From Echinicola marina (lineage in GTDB: Bacteria; Bacteroidota; Bacteroidia; Cytophagales; Cyclobacteriaceae): DNA of 64,000 bases. Every line of letters starts with the position of its first letter. Within the stretch, counting starts at the first letter, position 1. A model generated the notes under the pieces. It saw only the letters and a program-made list of their open reading frames with translations. It made no database searches and was not told where the DNA came from. Positions 9,546-19,675 of this stretch are shown piece after piece. A program made the position numbers and the translations under genes. The DNA is taken from positions 561,001 to 625,000 of the forward strand of contig NZ_CP080025.1 in the NCBI RefSeq assembly GCF_020463795.1. The letters are read 5' to 3'.

Positions 9546-10292
9546 ATGGCTTTAGAAGAAGGCAATTTCTCAAAAGGACACCTACTACAGGAAAATGCGG
9601 CCCCTTCCCAATTTGAAAAATACCTGGCAGAATTTGTTTACGGAGGCATTGACGGATGCGTAACTACCTTTGCTGTGGTAGCAGGATCAGTTGGGGCAGG
9701 TCTGGACAGTGCTATTATTATCATCTTGGGCTTTGCCAACCTCTTGGCAGATGGTTTCTCTATGTCCATTGGCGCATATTTGTCTACAAAATCAGAAAGA
9801 GACAATTACCATAAGCACAGAAATAGAGAATATTGGGAAATCAGGCATATGCCTGAAGATGAAAGGGAAGAGATCAGGGCCATTTACAAAGACAAGGGTT
9901 TTGAAGGGGAACTTCTGGAACAAGTAGTCGACACCATCACCAGTGACAGGGACCGCTGGGTGGATGTCATGATGAAAGAGGAGCTGGAAATGATTAAAGA
10001 TAAAAAGTCTCCTTTTTTTATAGGCTTTTTCACCTATATATCATTTATTTCAGTCGGTCTAGTTCCGCTGATGGTATATGTATGGGATTATTTCGAGCCC
10101 ATAAAACAAGATATTTTTCTCATCACCTCCGTCCTCACCGGAGCAGGCTTTATTTTAATTGGCATACTCAAAACCTATGTCAATGAGACCAAGATGTGGA
10201 AAGGAGCCTTGGAAACCCTTTTCCTAGGTACTGTAGCAGCCATTGTCGCTTATTATGTAGGAGATATTTTGGAGCAATTGCTAAGTAAATAA
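9546..10292 (+). CDS. VIT1/CCC1-family iron/manganese transporter
   Basis: A 248-residue inner-membrane protein of the VIT1/CCC1 family. The first helices carry [18 protein letters not shown] and [20 protein letters not shown], the family's metal-path motifs. A charged cytoplasmic loop (about residues 85-150, rich in Glu, with [13 protein letters not shown]) matches the metal-binding domain. Three further hydrophobic segments follow. These proteins move Fe(II) or Mn(II) out of the cytoplasm. It stands alone: 177 bp to the LacI gene and 281 bp to the helicase gene. No function is visible in either spacer. Confidence 0.9.
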   Translation: MALEEGNFSKGHLLQENAAPSQFEKYLAEFVYGGIDGCVTTFAVVAGSVGAGLDSAIIIILGFANLLADGFSMSIGAYLSTKSERDNYHKHRNREYWEIRHMPEDEREEIRAIYKDKGFEGELLEQVVDTITSDRDRWVDVMMKEELEMIKDKKSPFFIGFFTYISFISVGLVPLMVYVWDYFEPIKQDIFLITSVLTGAGFILIGILKTYVNETKMWKGALETLFLGTVAAIVAYYVGDILEQLLSK

Positions 10293-10573
10293 GTCTCTTT
10301 GTGATTTCAAAAAGGGCCATTTGCAGCTATCATTAAATAATAGAGAAAAGGAATTGGCTATAGTCCCACAGTATATTGGTATTGAACGACATCTAATCTG
10401 CTCTTTTTTTGATACCTTTGCCTGTCGAGAACTTCTAAAATCAAAGTATTCTTTTCTCCCACAGAAACATTCACCTCCCGAATTCTGGGGATTTTGCTGA
10501 TTTGAAAAGCAGCTGTGCAAGTAGCCTCCACAAATAATCAATTATCAATTGGACCATCCATTAGGTGTTCCTA

Positions 10574-11830
10574 ATGACACAAAACATGAAATTTGACGAT
10601 CTGAGGATCATTCCTCCCATACTAAAAGCCTTAAAGGACAAAAATTATGCTGAGCCTACCTCTATTCAAGAGCAGGCCATCCCTCTTATACTTCAAGGAA
10701 ATGATGTCCTTGGCTGTGCTCAAACAGGTACCGGAAAAACCGCAGCTTTTTCCATCCCTATCATTCAACATATCCACCAAGCCCCTTATGCCAATGACCC
10801 TTGGCCAAAAATCCGATCTTTGATCGTCACTCCTACTAGGGAACTGGCCATTCAAATCGGCGAGAATATCAATCAATACGCCAAATACACCAAAATTAAA
10901 CACTCTGTGATTTTTGGTGGGGTAAAGCAAGGACAACAGGTAGAAAAACTAAAAAAAGGTGTACATATTCTTGTGGCCACTCCTGGAAGGCTTTTGGACC
11001 TGATTGACCAAGGACATATCAGCCTCAAATCTGTAGACCTATTTGTCCTGGATGAAGCGGACAGGATGTTGGACATGGGATTTATCAATGACATCAAGAA
11101 ATTGTTAAAGATACTTCCTACAAAAAGACAGTCCCTCTTCTTCTCGGCCACCATGCCGGACAATATTCTCAGCCTTTCAAAGCAAATATTACATCACCCT
11201 CAAAAAGTGGAAGTCACTCCGGTTTCCTCTACGGCTGAGACCATCCAACAATATGTTTATTATACCAATAAAAGTAGCAAAAAATCCTTGCTGCTGCATA
11301 TTTTGGAGGATGAAAAGATTGATCAGGTACTATTGTTCTCTAGGACCAAACATGGTGCAGATAGAATTGTAAGAGACCTCAAAAAGAAGAATATCCATGC
11401 TGCTGCCATTCATGGGGACAAGGCACAAAACCAAAGACAGAAGGTGCTTAAGGACTTCAAAGGCGGAAAGATAAGGGTATTGGTGGCTACTGATATTGCA
11501 GCAAGAGGAATCGATATAGACAAACTGAAATATGTGATCAATTTTGATATTCCAGAAGCTGCAGAAACTTACATCCACCGTATTGGCCGATCGGGACGAG
11601 CTGGTGAAGCAGGTATCGCACTTTCGCTTTGTGAACCAGAGGAAAATGCTTACCTCAAGGACATTGAGAAATTGGCCAACAAGCAGGTCAGTGTGGTGAA
11701 CAATCACCCTTTCCCCCAAACGGATAAGCCCATGACTGCACAGCAGAAAAAAGAATTCAACAAAGAAAAACAGAGGCGCAAACAGGAATTCTTTGCTAAC
11801 CGCAAAAAGAATGGCGGCGGAAGAAGATAA
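10574..11830 (+). CDS. rhlE: DEAD-box RNA helicase, RhlE type
   Basis: An ATP-dependent RNA helicase of about 419 residues. All core motifs are visible: Q motif around PTSIQEQAIP, Walker A AQTGTGKT, motif Ib TPGRLLDL, DEAD in VLDEADRMLDMGF, SAT in FFSATMP, then ATDIAARGIDID and HRIGRSGRAGEAG in the second RecA domain. A basic tail rich in Lys/Arg/Gln ends the protein. The start is at 10574 or 10586; the latter gives MKFDDLRIIPP, which matches RhlE N-termini best. It probably remodels structured RNA in ribosome assembly or cold adaptation. It converges with the ribulokinase gene on a shared terminator. Confidence 0.92.
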   Translation: MTQNMKFDDLRIIPPILKALKDKNYAEPTSIQEQAIPLILQGNDVLGCAQTGTGKTAAFSIPIIQHIHQAPYANDPWPKIRSLIVTPTRELAIQIGENINQYAKYTKIKHSVIFGGVKQGQQVEKLKKGVHILVATPGRLLDLIDQGHISLKSVDLFVLDEADRMLDMGFINDIKKLLKILPTKRQSLFFSATMPDNILSLSKQILHHPQKVEVTPVSSTAETIQQYVYYTNKSSKKSLLLHILEDEKIDQVLLFSRTKHGADRIVRDLKKKNIHAAAIHGDKAQNQRQKVLKDFKGGKIRVLVATDIAARGIDIDKLKYVINFDIPEAAETYIHRIGRSGRAGEAGIALSLCEPEENAYLKDIEKLANKQVSVVNNHPFPQTDKPMTAQQKKEFNKEKQRRKQEFFANRKKNGGGRR

Positions 11831-11857
11831 TATTATACTTCAATCTAAAGTTAAAAT

Positions 11858-11887
11858 AAAAATCCCATCAAAATCGATGGGATTTTT
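11858..11887. terminator. Bidirectional intrinsic terminator
   Basis: A 12-bp perfect stem AAAAATCCCATC / GATGGGATTTTT with a 6-base loop separates the converging RhlE and ribulokinase genes. A and T runs flank the GC core on both sides, so it can stop transcription from either direction. Confidence 0.85.
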
Positions 11888-11894
11888 ATTTCTA

Positions 11895-13580
11895 TTAATC
11901 AGCTAAAGCAACTGATTTCTCACCTTCAACAAAGGCTCCAAACTCAGTATATTCCCTATATAATTTTTCGTACACTTTTACATTTTCAGGTATCGGCTCG
12001 TAAACAGCATCGAAACCATTGGACATCGCGGCAATAGCTGCTTCTGTATTTGGATGTATTCCAGCAGCCACTGATGCATACATGGCTGCACCCAATGCAG
12101 GCGCTTGGTCAGAAGTAGCGATTTTGATAGGCATATCCAAAACATCCGCCATGGTCTGCATGACCAATTTAGACTTTTTGGCTACTCCACCCATACCGAT
12201 TACCGTATCGATTTGGACACCTTCTTCTCTGAAGCGATCCACTATCTTTTTGGAACCAAAACAAATGGATTCTACCAAAGCCTTAAATACTCTCGCTGCA
12301 TCTGTGCCCATGCTAAGCCCCATCAAAGCTCCTTTGAGCCCTTGGTTAGCATCAGGTGTCCTACGGCCATTCACCCAGTCAAGGGCGACAGGAGCAGTTG
12401 CAGACAAAGGAATTTGTAAAGCCTGCTCAGAAAGTTTTATCAATAATTGGCTATCAATTTCAGCAATCAAGGCTCCTTTCTCCTCTTCCTTGATCGCTTT
12501 GCTTGCTTGGATTAAATCTATGGTTGGTTTGGTAATTAAATTCTTGAACCATGCCAAGACATCCCCAAAACCGGACTGTCCTGCCTCCAAACCAACAGTT
12601 CCTGGAACAACTGATCCATCTACCTGTCCGCAGATTCCTTTTACCAAATTATCGCCAATAGCCTCATAGGATGCCACCATAATATCACAGGTAGAGGTTC
12701 CCATGACTTTTACCAAAGTATTCTCAGTAACTTCACCACCTACGGCTCCTGCATGTGCATCAAAGGTACCTACAGCCACTACTGTCTCAGGGTTCAGTCC
12801 TAGTTTCTCTGCCCATGCTGCACTTAAATTACCTGCTGGCAAGTCCGAGGTAAAGGTGTCTGTATATAAGCGATCCCTTAAATCCGCCAAACGAGGATCC
12901 AATTTGCCCAAGAATTCCTTGGGTGGCAATCCGTTCCAGCTTTCATGCCAAAGGGCTTTATGACCAGCTGCACATCTGCTTCTTTTGAAAGATAGCGGAT
13001 CTTCCGCCCCTATCAATTCGGCGGTAATTACATCACAATGCTCCATCCATGAATAGGCCGCCTCAGCCACCGCTTCATCTTCACGGATCACGTGCAATAT
13101 TTTCGCCCAAAACCATTCGGATGAGTAAATTCCTCCTTCGTATTTGGTAAAGTCTTCACCGCCCCAAGTTCTGGACAATTCATTGATCTCATCGGCTTCT
13201 TTGATAGCGGTATGGTCCTTCCATAATACCATCATGGCATTGGGATTTTCTGCAAATTCTGCTGACAAAGCCAATGGCTTTCCTTTCTGGTCAACTGCCA
13301 TGGGCGATGAACCGGTGGTATCGACACAAATCCCTATAATCTGATCTTTGGGAACCCCGGACTCCTTCACCACTTCCTTTATGGTTACTTCCAACCCTTC
13401 CAGATGATCCAACGGATGCTGTCTGAATTGATTTTCAGTTGGCTTGCAGTATTTCCCTTCTTTCCACCGAGGATACCAGAACACATGACTCGCTTTTACC
13501 TCCCCGTTTGCTGTATTGACGATTACTGCCCTAACCGAATCCGAGCCATAATCTAGGCCGATGACAAAGTTATCCTTCAT
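11895..13580 (-). CDS. araB: L-ribulokinase
   Basis: A 561-residue FGGY-family kinase that phosphorylates L-ribulose to L-ribulose 5-phosphate in L-arabinose breakdown. The N-terminal ATP-site motif is IGLDYGSDSVRAVIV. The D-T-T-G-S-S segment at about residues 92-97 and the long central region FAENPNAMMVLWKDHTAI match AraB. GTFDAHAGAVGGEV and GGVAKKSKLVMQTMADVLD match the C-terminal ATPase half. It is the last gene of the arabinan locus, 58 bp after the GH51 gene. Arabinose isomerase (araA) and ribulose-phosphate epimerase (araD) are not in this window, so they must be elsewhere. Confidence 0.95.
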   Translation of the reverse strand: MKDNFVIGLDYGSDSVRAVIVNTANGEVKASHVFWYPRWKEGKYCKPTENQFRQHPLDHLEGLEVTIKEVVKESGVPKDQIIGICVDTTGSSPMAVDQKGKPLALSAEFAENPNAMMVLWKDHTAIKEADEINELSRTWGGEDFTKYEGGIYSSEWFWAKILHVIREDEAVAEAAYSWMEHCDVITAELIGAEDPLSFKRSRCAAGHKALWHESWNGLPPKEFLGKLDPRLADLRDRLYTDTFTSDLPAGNLSAAWAEKLGLNPETVVAVGTFDAHAGAVGGEVTENTLVKVMGTSTCDIMVASYEAIGDNLVKGICGQVDGSVVPGTVGLEAGQSGFGDVLAWFKNLITKPTIDLIQASKAIKEEEKGALIAEIDSQLLIKLSEQALQIPLSATAPVALDWVNGRRTPDANQGLKGALMGLSMGTDAARVFKALVESICFGSKKIVDRFREEGVQIDTVIGMGGVAKKSKLVMQTMADVLDMPIKIATSDQAPALGAAMYASVAAGIHPNTEAAIAAMSNGFDAVYEPIPENVKVYEKLYREYTEFGAFVEGEKSVALAD

Positions 13581-13638
13581 TTTACTTTTGATTTGTTATT
13601 GTTAATCTACCACTAAATCCAAGGTTCCAATTATTGAC

Positions 13639-15186
13639 TTATTTCACTCTAAGTACTACTACAGACTTGGCCGGAACTTTCACATTCAACACATCCTTAG
13701 CCCATTTGAAATCATCAAATTCCTGGATACTTACTACATCTGTATCCTCAAACGAATTATGAGAATTTAAATTTTCGGCAGTCAAATACCTCCCGCTTAC
13801 ATCCTTTGCATCAGTACCATGCAAGAACACTTCTAAGTCAATCGCTTTTTCAGGGTCAATATTGGCAATACTGATATTCACGGTACCATCTTCTGACAGT
13901 GAAGAGGAAACATTCAATGCTTCCATTTTGGTACTTCCTGCTTCTACCATATCAGACTGTACATAGCTTGGCAAAAGCGTGGCATCCATATGTGGTTTAT
14001 ATAAATCAAATACGTGATAAGTAGGCGTCAGCAACATCTTATCCTCTTCTGTCAAAATCAATGCCTGTAATACATTGACTGTTTGCGCCAAATTGGCCAT
14101 ATGCACCCTATCAGCATGCTTATTGAAGGTATTCAGTGTAATCGCCGCAACGAAGGCATCTCTAAGGGTATTTTGTTGGTATAGGAAACCAGGATTGGTA
14201 TTTGGTTCTACATCATACCAGGTTCCCCACTCGTCCACAATCAACTTCACACGCTTTCTCGGATCATATTTATCCATAATGGTCTCATGCCTATTTAGCA
14301 ATTCGTCCATAAATGCTGCTTTTTGCAAAGTCACCAAGTATTCTTCATTGGAGAAATCTGTTGAAGAGCCTTTATCTCCCCAGTTACCTGGAATCGTATA
14401 ATAGTGCAAGGACATCGCATCCATCATATGCAAAGGAATCTTCTGCATCAGCACTTCTGTCCAATTATAATCTGTAGAATTGGCACCACCAGCAATCTTG
14501 TAAAGTTTTGCCCCGGGATAATCCCTAGCAAAAGTAGCATACCTCCTATATTCATTGGCATAATATTCTGGCGTCATATTTCCACCACAACCCCAGCTTT
14601 CATTACCTACACCCCAATACTTGATTTGCCAAGGCTCCTCTCTTCCATTTTTCTTTCTCAAATCAGCCATTGGGCTCACACCATCAAAATTGATGTATTC
14701 TACCCATTTTGACATCTCCTCTACAGAACCACTGCCCACATTACCTGTGATATAGGGCTCAGTTTCTAACAGCTCCACAAAGCCAAAAAACTCATGTGTA
14801 CCAAAGGAATTGTCCTCTGTAACACCTCCCCAATGGGTATTGATCATCTTAGGTCTTTCACTTCTTGGACCAATGCCATCTGTCCAATGATATTCGTCAG
14901 CAAAACAGCCACCTGGCCACCTTAAATTAGGAATGTCAAGATTTTTTAATGCTTGAAAAACATCGGTTCTATAACCATTGATATTTTCTATATCTGAATC
15001 AGGGCCTACCCATATGCCACCATAGATACAACGTCCAAGGTGTTCACTGAAATGCCCATAAATATGTCGGCTAATTTGGGTCTTACCTTGGTCAGCATTG
15101 ATGACCAACTTGTTTTGAGCCTGCACATTGAAGCCTGATAGCATTATCACAGCTACTAGCAGCCCACCAAGAAATGATTTTTTCAT
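13639..15186 (-). CDS. GH51 alpha-L-arabinofuranosidase, secreted
   Basis: A 515-residue glycoside hydrolase of family 51 with a cleavable signal peptide ([16 protein letters not shown], cut after VQAQ). The acid/base is E196 in [11 protein letters not shown] and the nucleophile is E319 in [10 protein letters not shown]. The N-terminal [20 protein letters not shown] and [13 protein letters not shown] are also classical GH51 marks. A beta-sandwich domain fills the C-terminus. It removes terminal arabinofuranosyl units from arabinan or arabinoxylan side chains in the periplasm or at the cell surface. It lies between GH97 and araB in the arabinan operon. Confidence 0.95.
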   Translation of the reverse strand: MKKSFLGGLLVAVIMLSGFNVQAQNKLVINADQGKTQISRHIYGHFSEHLGRCIYGGIWVGPDSDIENINGYRTDVFQALKNLDIPNLRWPGGCFADEYHWTDGIGPRSERPKMINTHWGGVTEDNSFGTHEFFGFVELLETEPYITGNVGSGSVEEMSKWVEYINFDGVSPMADLRKKNGREEPWQIKYWGVGNESWGCGGNMTPEYYANEYRRYATFARDYPGAKLYKIAGGANSTDYNWTEVLMQKIPLHMMDAMSLHYYTIPGNWGDKGSSTDFSNEEYLVTLQKAAFMDELLNRHETIMDKYDPRKRVKLIVDEWGTWYDVEPNTNPGFLYQQNTLRDAFVAAITLNTFNKHADRVHMANLAQTVNVLQALILTEEDKMLLTPTYHVFDLYKPHMDATLLPSYVQSDMVEAGSTKMEALNVSSSLSEDGTVNISIANIDPEKAIDLEVFLHGTDAKDVSGRYLTAENLNSHNSFEDTDVVSIQEFDDFKWAKDVLNVKVPAKSVVVLRVK

Positions 15187-15231
15187 GATATTCTGAGGTT
15201 TATTAATTATTAAGTGTCTAAATTACATTTT

Positions 15232-17166
15232 TTATTTTAAATGTAAAAGCACAAATCCACCAGATGCGGGTAAATTAATTATAATCTCTTCTTTTTCTTT
15301 GACTTGACTGATTTCAAAACCTGAATTATCTTCACTATCTTGAATCAGTTGCCAAATGTTTTCATTGTCAAATTGAGTCAAATCAAGTTTGATTTCTTTA
15401 CTTTTATTGGTAGCATTTATCCCTGCCAGATACCATTTCCCTTCGAACATCCTCGCCAACACCACATATTCTCCAGGATACCCCTCTATAAACTTAATAT
15501 CCTCCCAAGTGCCCGGAAGCTTTCTCAGGAACTCCTTGATTTCATCTGGCTGTTTGGCCATACCCTCTGGGGATTCTGCCAAATGCTGAATTCCCGATTC
15601 ATAAATCACAGAAAGGGCCAATTCAAAGCCTTTACTCGTTTTGCGATCTATATTGGGAATTTCATCCAAGGACATTGGCGTGAAATCCATCGGATCAAAA
15701 ACATTCCTGGTAAATGGCAACATCAAACAATGCGCCGCCACTCTATCAGCAAAAGCCTGTTCAAAAGTTATCATCTCAAATCCCTTTACAGACTCCATTG
15801 TCATCAGGTGGGGATACGTCCTGTGCCATCCTCGTGGTAAAGTGGTTCCATGGAAATTCACCAAAAGACCTACTTTGCCAGCATCTGTCAAAATATCATG
15901 GTAATAATTGATCATGGATTGTCCATCGCCTCCAAAAAAATCAATTTTCACCCCTGCCACACCCATATTTTTGATGCGTTGAAATTCTTCCAGTCTGCCT
16001 TCATCGGTCAGCAACATATTTCTTGGATGATAAGGAGTGGTATTCCAAGAACCAGCTGAATTGTACCAAAGGTGAATTTTCACTCCTTTTTCCTCTGCAT
16101 AATCAACCAATTCTTTGATCTTAATATAACCAATTGTGGTATCCCAGTTTACATCTATTAGACAATGTTCATATTGCATATCCGCAGCAAAGTCTATATG
16201 CTCCTTCTGAATATCATAAGTGATGGACTGATCCTTTCCCAAAGCCCAGCTCCAAGCTGCTTGGCCTGGAGCAACAAAATCCATCGACATATCAATAACT
16301 GGCTTAGCAAGATCTGTCCCAAGGGTAGATTCCACTACAGTCCCCAAGCTTCCTACTGCCAAAATCCTCCACGGAGATTTCCAAGGCAAAGTACTGCTTG
16401 GTTTGGCTGGCCCTCCTGGAAAAACTTCCTCTGGACCAGGAAATACAAGAGCATATTCTCCTTCGGGAGATTCAGGAGCCAACCTACTCCCGCAATAATC
16501 ATCTCCAAGCCCAGCTTCAGAAATCAAAACCCAGTGATCATTACTATGGAACAAGGCTGGATACACCCAGCCAGTTGGAATTGGAGCAGGGGTTCCTACC
16601 GGTACTTCCATTTGGTATTCTTCCTCATAGGATGGATTACTGGACTCCCAGCCAGTGTTTACTTCAGCAATATGCTGAAGCCAAGCTGTGGCAGAAACAG
16701 GAAAATTATAACTTGTCTTCTCCTCTTCTATTACGAAAACTTCCTCCCCTGTCCCATCAAACTGATATTGCAAGGCCATACCATCATTGGAAAGCCTAAA
16801 AGCTATTTTCATTACTTCCCCGTCTGTATTTTCTAAGGAATAAATACGCTCATTGGCCAAATATTCAATATTCTTTTTCTTACCATGGGCCAATGTATAC
16901 TGATCATTGATCGGTTTGAGATCAGAAATAGACTTTAATTCAAGAGTATTGAAATAGTCCGCTTTATCCATCAGGATACCTAATTGGGACCACTCCAGAA
17001 CCTCCTCACCATTTTTGCCCAAATGGTAATAGGCTTTACCATCTTCAATTTTAAAATCCAGTTCCAATGTCCCATCCGGAGAAGTAAATCTTGGATCCTC
17101 GGATTGCTGACAGCCTAAAAAAATGAAGCCAACCAACACCGCCCATAATATTCTGTTATTTATCAT
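15232..17166 (-). CDS. GH97 glycoside hydrolase, lipoprotein
   Basis: A 644-residue GH97 enzyme with a lipoprotein signal ending in the lipobox FLGCQQ. The order is N-terminal beta-sandwich, (beta/alpha)8 barrel (CLIDVNWDTT, GVKIHLWYNSAGSW, GVAGVKIDFFGGDG), and a C-terminal beta domain. The Asp in VKIDF sits where retaining members of the family have their nucleophile, and Glu in MTMESVKG is a candidate acid/base. That pattern suits the alpha-galactosidase-like retaining branch rather than the inverting SusB type. In an arabinan locus, a beta-L-arabinopyranosidase or alpha-galactosidase activity is plausible; this is inference. Confidence 0.9.
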   Translation of the reverse strand: MINNRILWAVLVGFIFLGCQQSEDPRFTSPDGTLELDFKIEDGKAYYHLGKNGEEVLEWSQLGILMDKADYFNTLELKSISDLKPINDQYTLAHGKKKNIEYLANERIYSLENTDGEVMKIAFRLSNDGMALQYQFDGTGEEVFVIEEEKTSYNFPVSATAWLQHIAEVNTGWESSNPSYEEEYQMEVPVGTPAPIPTGWVYPALFHSNDHWVLISEAGLGDDYCGSRLAPESPEGEYALVFPGPEEVFPGGPAKPSSTLPWKSPWRILAVGSLGTVVESTLGTDLAKPVIDMSMDFVAPGQAAWSWALGKDQSITYDIQKEHIDFAADMQYEHCLIDVNWDTTIGYIKIKELVDYAEEKGVKIHLWYNSAGSWNTTPYHPRNMLLTDEGRLEEFQRIKNMGVAGVKIDFFGGDGQSMINYYHDILTDAGKVGLLVNFHGTTLPRGWHRTYPHLMTMESVKGFEMITFEQAFADRVAAHCLMLPFTRNVFDPMDFTPMSLDEIPNIDRKTSKGFELALSVIYESGIQHLAESPEGMAKQPDEIKEFLRKLPGTWEDIKFIEGYPGEYVVLARMFEGKWYLAGINATNKSKEIKLDLTQFDNENIWQLIQDSEDNSGFEISQVKEKEEIIINLPASGGFVLLHLK

Positions 17167-17195
17167 TTATATATGTATTTAGTTAGGGTTTATGA

Positions 17196-19565
17196 TCACT
17201 TTAACAACCTGATATAATAGATACTTTCACTTTCCTTTCCATCCAAGGCTTGAAATTTGATTACCAGCTTTTCTTCCCTTTGCAAATCTTCTGACAAGGT
17301 GTAGTCCAATGATTGGCTAGTCCCTGATGTATCTTGTAACAATTCTTTTTTAAGGAGTTGGTCATTGATATAAATGGCAAAGGCTTGCCCCTTCACCTCA
17401 GCGGGATAAGTGATTCTCAGTTTCTTAGCTTTTTGATCTTTATTATTTAATTCATAGCTAAACCAAGCAGTCGTACTCCTCCAAAAATAGCCATCCACAT
17501 TTCCCGAAAGTGTTTGCTGACCTTTAAAAAAATGGTCTGATTCAGGCTGCTGTTCTCCAGTGGCCACCTGATCCACCGTTTGTCTCTCCAGGGCCAACAT
17601 CATACCATCCTTTTTATTGATCGCAGCCTTCACTTCTTCTACTTCTTCCCTTTTAGCAGTTGGCCAATAGATTTGGTACCTGGACTCATGAATGGTATAA
17701 AAGGGTTTCAGGATAAGCGCTTCCTTTTGCTGAGGAGCAATATCGCCCTTTAGTTTAAATGTTAATCCTGCTTCCGAGATAGGTTCAATTTGATTGGTAA
17801 GATCGTCACTTTCACTGATCAACAAAGGCGTTTCAGCCAAAGGAATCATTTTTCCCGATGCCACATGGCCCATTCGGCTATCGTTTGCAAATAGCCCGGG
17901 CATTTGGTCATTCCCTTCTTCTGCTGCCAAAACAATTGGCCCATAAACAAATGCTCCCCAATTAGAATCATCCGGCAAAGTCTCCCATTGCATTTCCATT
18001 GGGAATTCCACCTTGATCTCATCTCCGTTTTTCCATTTCCTCTCCAGTGCCACATAAGTACCCGGTCCTGAATTCACCTGAACAGGCCTACCATTAACCT
18101 GTACCTTCATTGAGCCAGCACTTACCCAAGAGGGATAGCGAAGCATGATTTTCATTCTTTTGGGTCTTTTAAGTTTTAATGAGAATTGACTGCTTGACGA
18201 AGCTGGAAAATCTGTGGACTGTACTAGTTCCATCCCTTGCTCTTTCCACTTAAGTTGTGAAGAAATAAACAGATTGATATACAGTTCATCCTCCGCATGG
18301 GCATAGATAAACTCACCGTATTTAGCGTGATTTTCCAGTCCAGAACCCACACAGCACCAAAAACCTTCATGGGGCTGGGAATACACCCTATAATGCCCGG
18401 GTCTCATTGGGGTGAAATAAACAAAGCCTCCCTTGATCGGATGCTGACTGGAGAGAATATGATTGTATAATCCGCGTTCATAAAAGTCAACATATTCTAC
18501 TGATGGATTGGACAAGTACAATTGCTCACTCAACCGCAACATATTATAGGTATTACAGGTTTCTGGCCCCTGTTCTGAAGAAACCATAGGAGAAAAATCA
18601 TTTATAGGATGAAAATGCTCCCTAACACTATTTCCCCCTATGGCTACCGACCTATTTTCCACCACTGTATGCCAAAAGAAATCAGCAGCCTCCTGCCATT
18701 CAGCCAAACCAGCCTCTTGGGCGATACGTTGAAAACCGATCACTTTTGGAATCTGCGTATTGGCATGCATCCCGGTCAGTTCATCCCTTTTCTCCTCAAG
18801 TGGATCAAATAAAATCTGATGGGACATCTTTTTGGCCAATTCCAAATATTTCTCATCACCAGTTATGGCAAACACATCTGCAAACACCTCATTCATTCCT
18901 CCATGCTCACTGACCAACATTTGCTGGAATTGTTCCTCAGTGAGATCCTTGGTCAAATCATAGAACCAATCACTTAATTCGATCAACATCCCCTTTGCTT
19001 GCTGATTATCTCCTATCCAATAAGCATCCCTTAGCCCAGCATAAATCTTATGGATATTGTAGAGCGGCACCCATTTTTGGTTAAGCGAAAAGCCGCCAGC
19101 GTCTATATTTCCCTTTCTTATTTCTTCCCACATGGCCTTACCACCAGGAATTCCACCTAGATAACCATTACCATTTTTTTCTTGAGCCAAGGCCAACTGC
19201 TCTACCATATAATCCATTCTATCTTGGATTTCCGCATCTCCAGTACTGGCATACATCATGGCCAAAGCCGATAAATAATGTCCTCCAATATGTCCATCCA
19301 AACCAGTGTTTTCCCAGTTGCCGTAGCGCTGTGCAGACCATTCTATCCCTGCCTCCAACATATAAGGAGCCAATAAACGATCTACATCCATCTCCAGCAT
19401 ATAGGCCTTGTCCACCTCTTGGGCACTTAAAAATGGACTTGGCAGCAATGAAACTTGCCCTAATTCAAACAGTTCTACTGATTTTGTGGTGTCTTGAGCC
19501 ATGGAGGGCCTGTTCCCCAAAAGCAATATTGTCATCAAAGTGACACAGGTTATTTTATGATTCAT
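17196..19565 (-). CDS. GH127/GH146-type beta-L-arabinofuranosidase
   Basis: A 789-residue secreted enzyme of the former DUF1680 group. A signal peptide (MNHKITCVTLMTILLL..., cut after SMAQ) precedes an (alpha/alpha)6 barrel with GNWENTGLDGHIGGHYLSAL and LYNIHKIYAGLRDAY. The zinc-cysteine active site is visible: Glu and Cys in GPETCNTYNMLRLSE and the adjacent cysteines in FWCCVGSGLENHAKYGE; the second part supplies the cysteine nucleophile. Beta-sandwich domains follow. It removes beta-linked L-arabinofuranose. Whether it is GH127 or the similar GH146 cannot be settled by reading. It sits 30 bp upstream of the GH97 gene in the same operon. Confidence 0.9.
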   Translation of the reverse strand: MNHKITCVTLMTILLLGNRPSMAQDTTKSVELFELGQVSLLPSPFLSAQEVDKAYMLEMDVDRLLAPYMLEAGIEWSAQRYGNWENTGLDGHIGGHYLSALAMMYASTGDAEIQDRMDYMVEQLALAQEKNGNGYLGGIPGGKAMWEEIRKGNIDAGGFSLNQKWVPLYNIHKIYAGLRDAYWIGDNQQAKGMLIELSDWFYDLTKDLTEEQFQQMLVSEHGGMNEVFADVFAITGDEKYLELAKKMSHQILFDPLEEKRDELTGMHANTQIPKVIGFQRIAQEAGLAEWQEAADFFWHTVVENRSVAIGGNSVREHFHPINDFSPMVSSEQGPETCNTYNMLRLSEQLYLSNPSVEYVDFYERGLYNHILSSQHPIKGGFVYFTPMRPGHYRVYSQPHEGFWCCVGSGLENHAKYGEFIYAHAEDELYINLFISSQLKWKEQGMELVQSTDFPASSSSQFSLKLKRPKRMKIMLRYPSWVSAGSMKVQVNGRPVQVNSGPGTYVALERKWKNGDEIKVEFPMEMQWETLPDDSNWGAFVYGPIVLAAEEGNDQMPGLFANDSRMGHVASGKMIPLAETPLLISESDDLTNQIEPISEAGLTFKLKGDIAPQQKEALILKPFYTIHESRYQIYWPTAKREEVEEVKAAINKKDGMMLALERQTVDQVATGEQQPESDHFFKGQQTLSGNVDGYFWRSTTAWFSYELNNKDQKAKKLRITYPAEVKGQAFAIYINDQLLKKELLQDTSGTSQSLDYTLSEDLQREEKLVIKFQALDGKESESIYYIRLLK

Positions 19566-19675
19566 CTGATATTAATATTTATCTTTTTTTGCCCCACATA
19601 GCGGTGCCTTCATAACTTAATCCAGAATAGATGATGATGATACAAGAGTCATTGACACTTCAGTGCCTTGTATAT

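Noticed and set aside
10281-10541. An 86-codon minus-strand frame between the VIT transporter and RhlE genes
   Set aside because: It overlaps the end of the transporter gene, has low-complexity Cys/Ser-rich translation and no recognisable domain.
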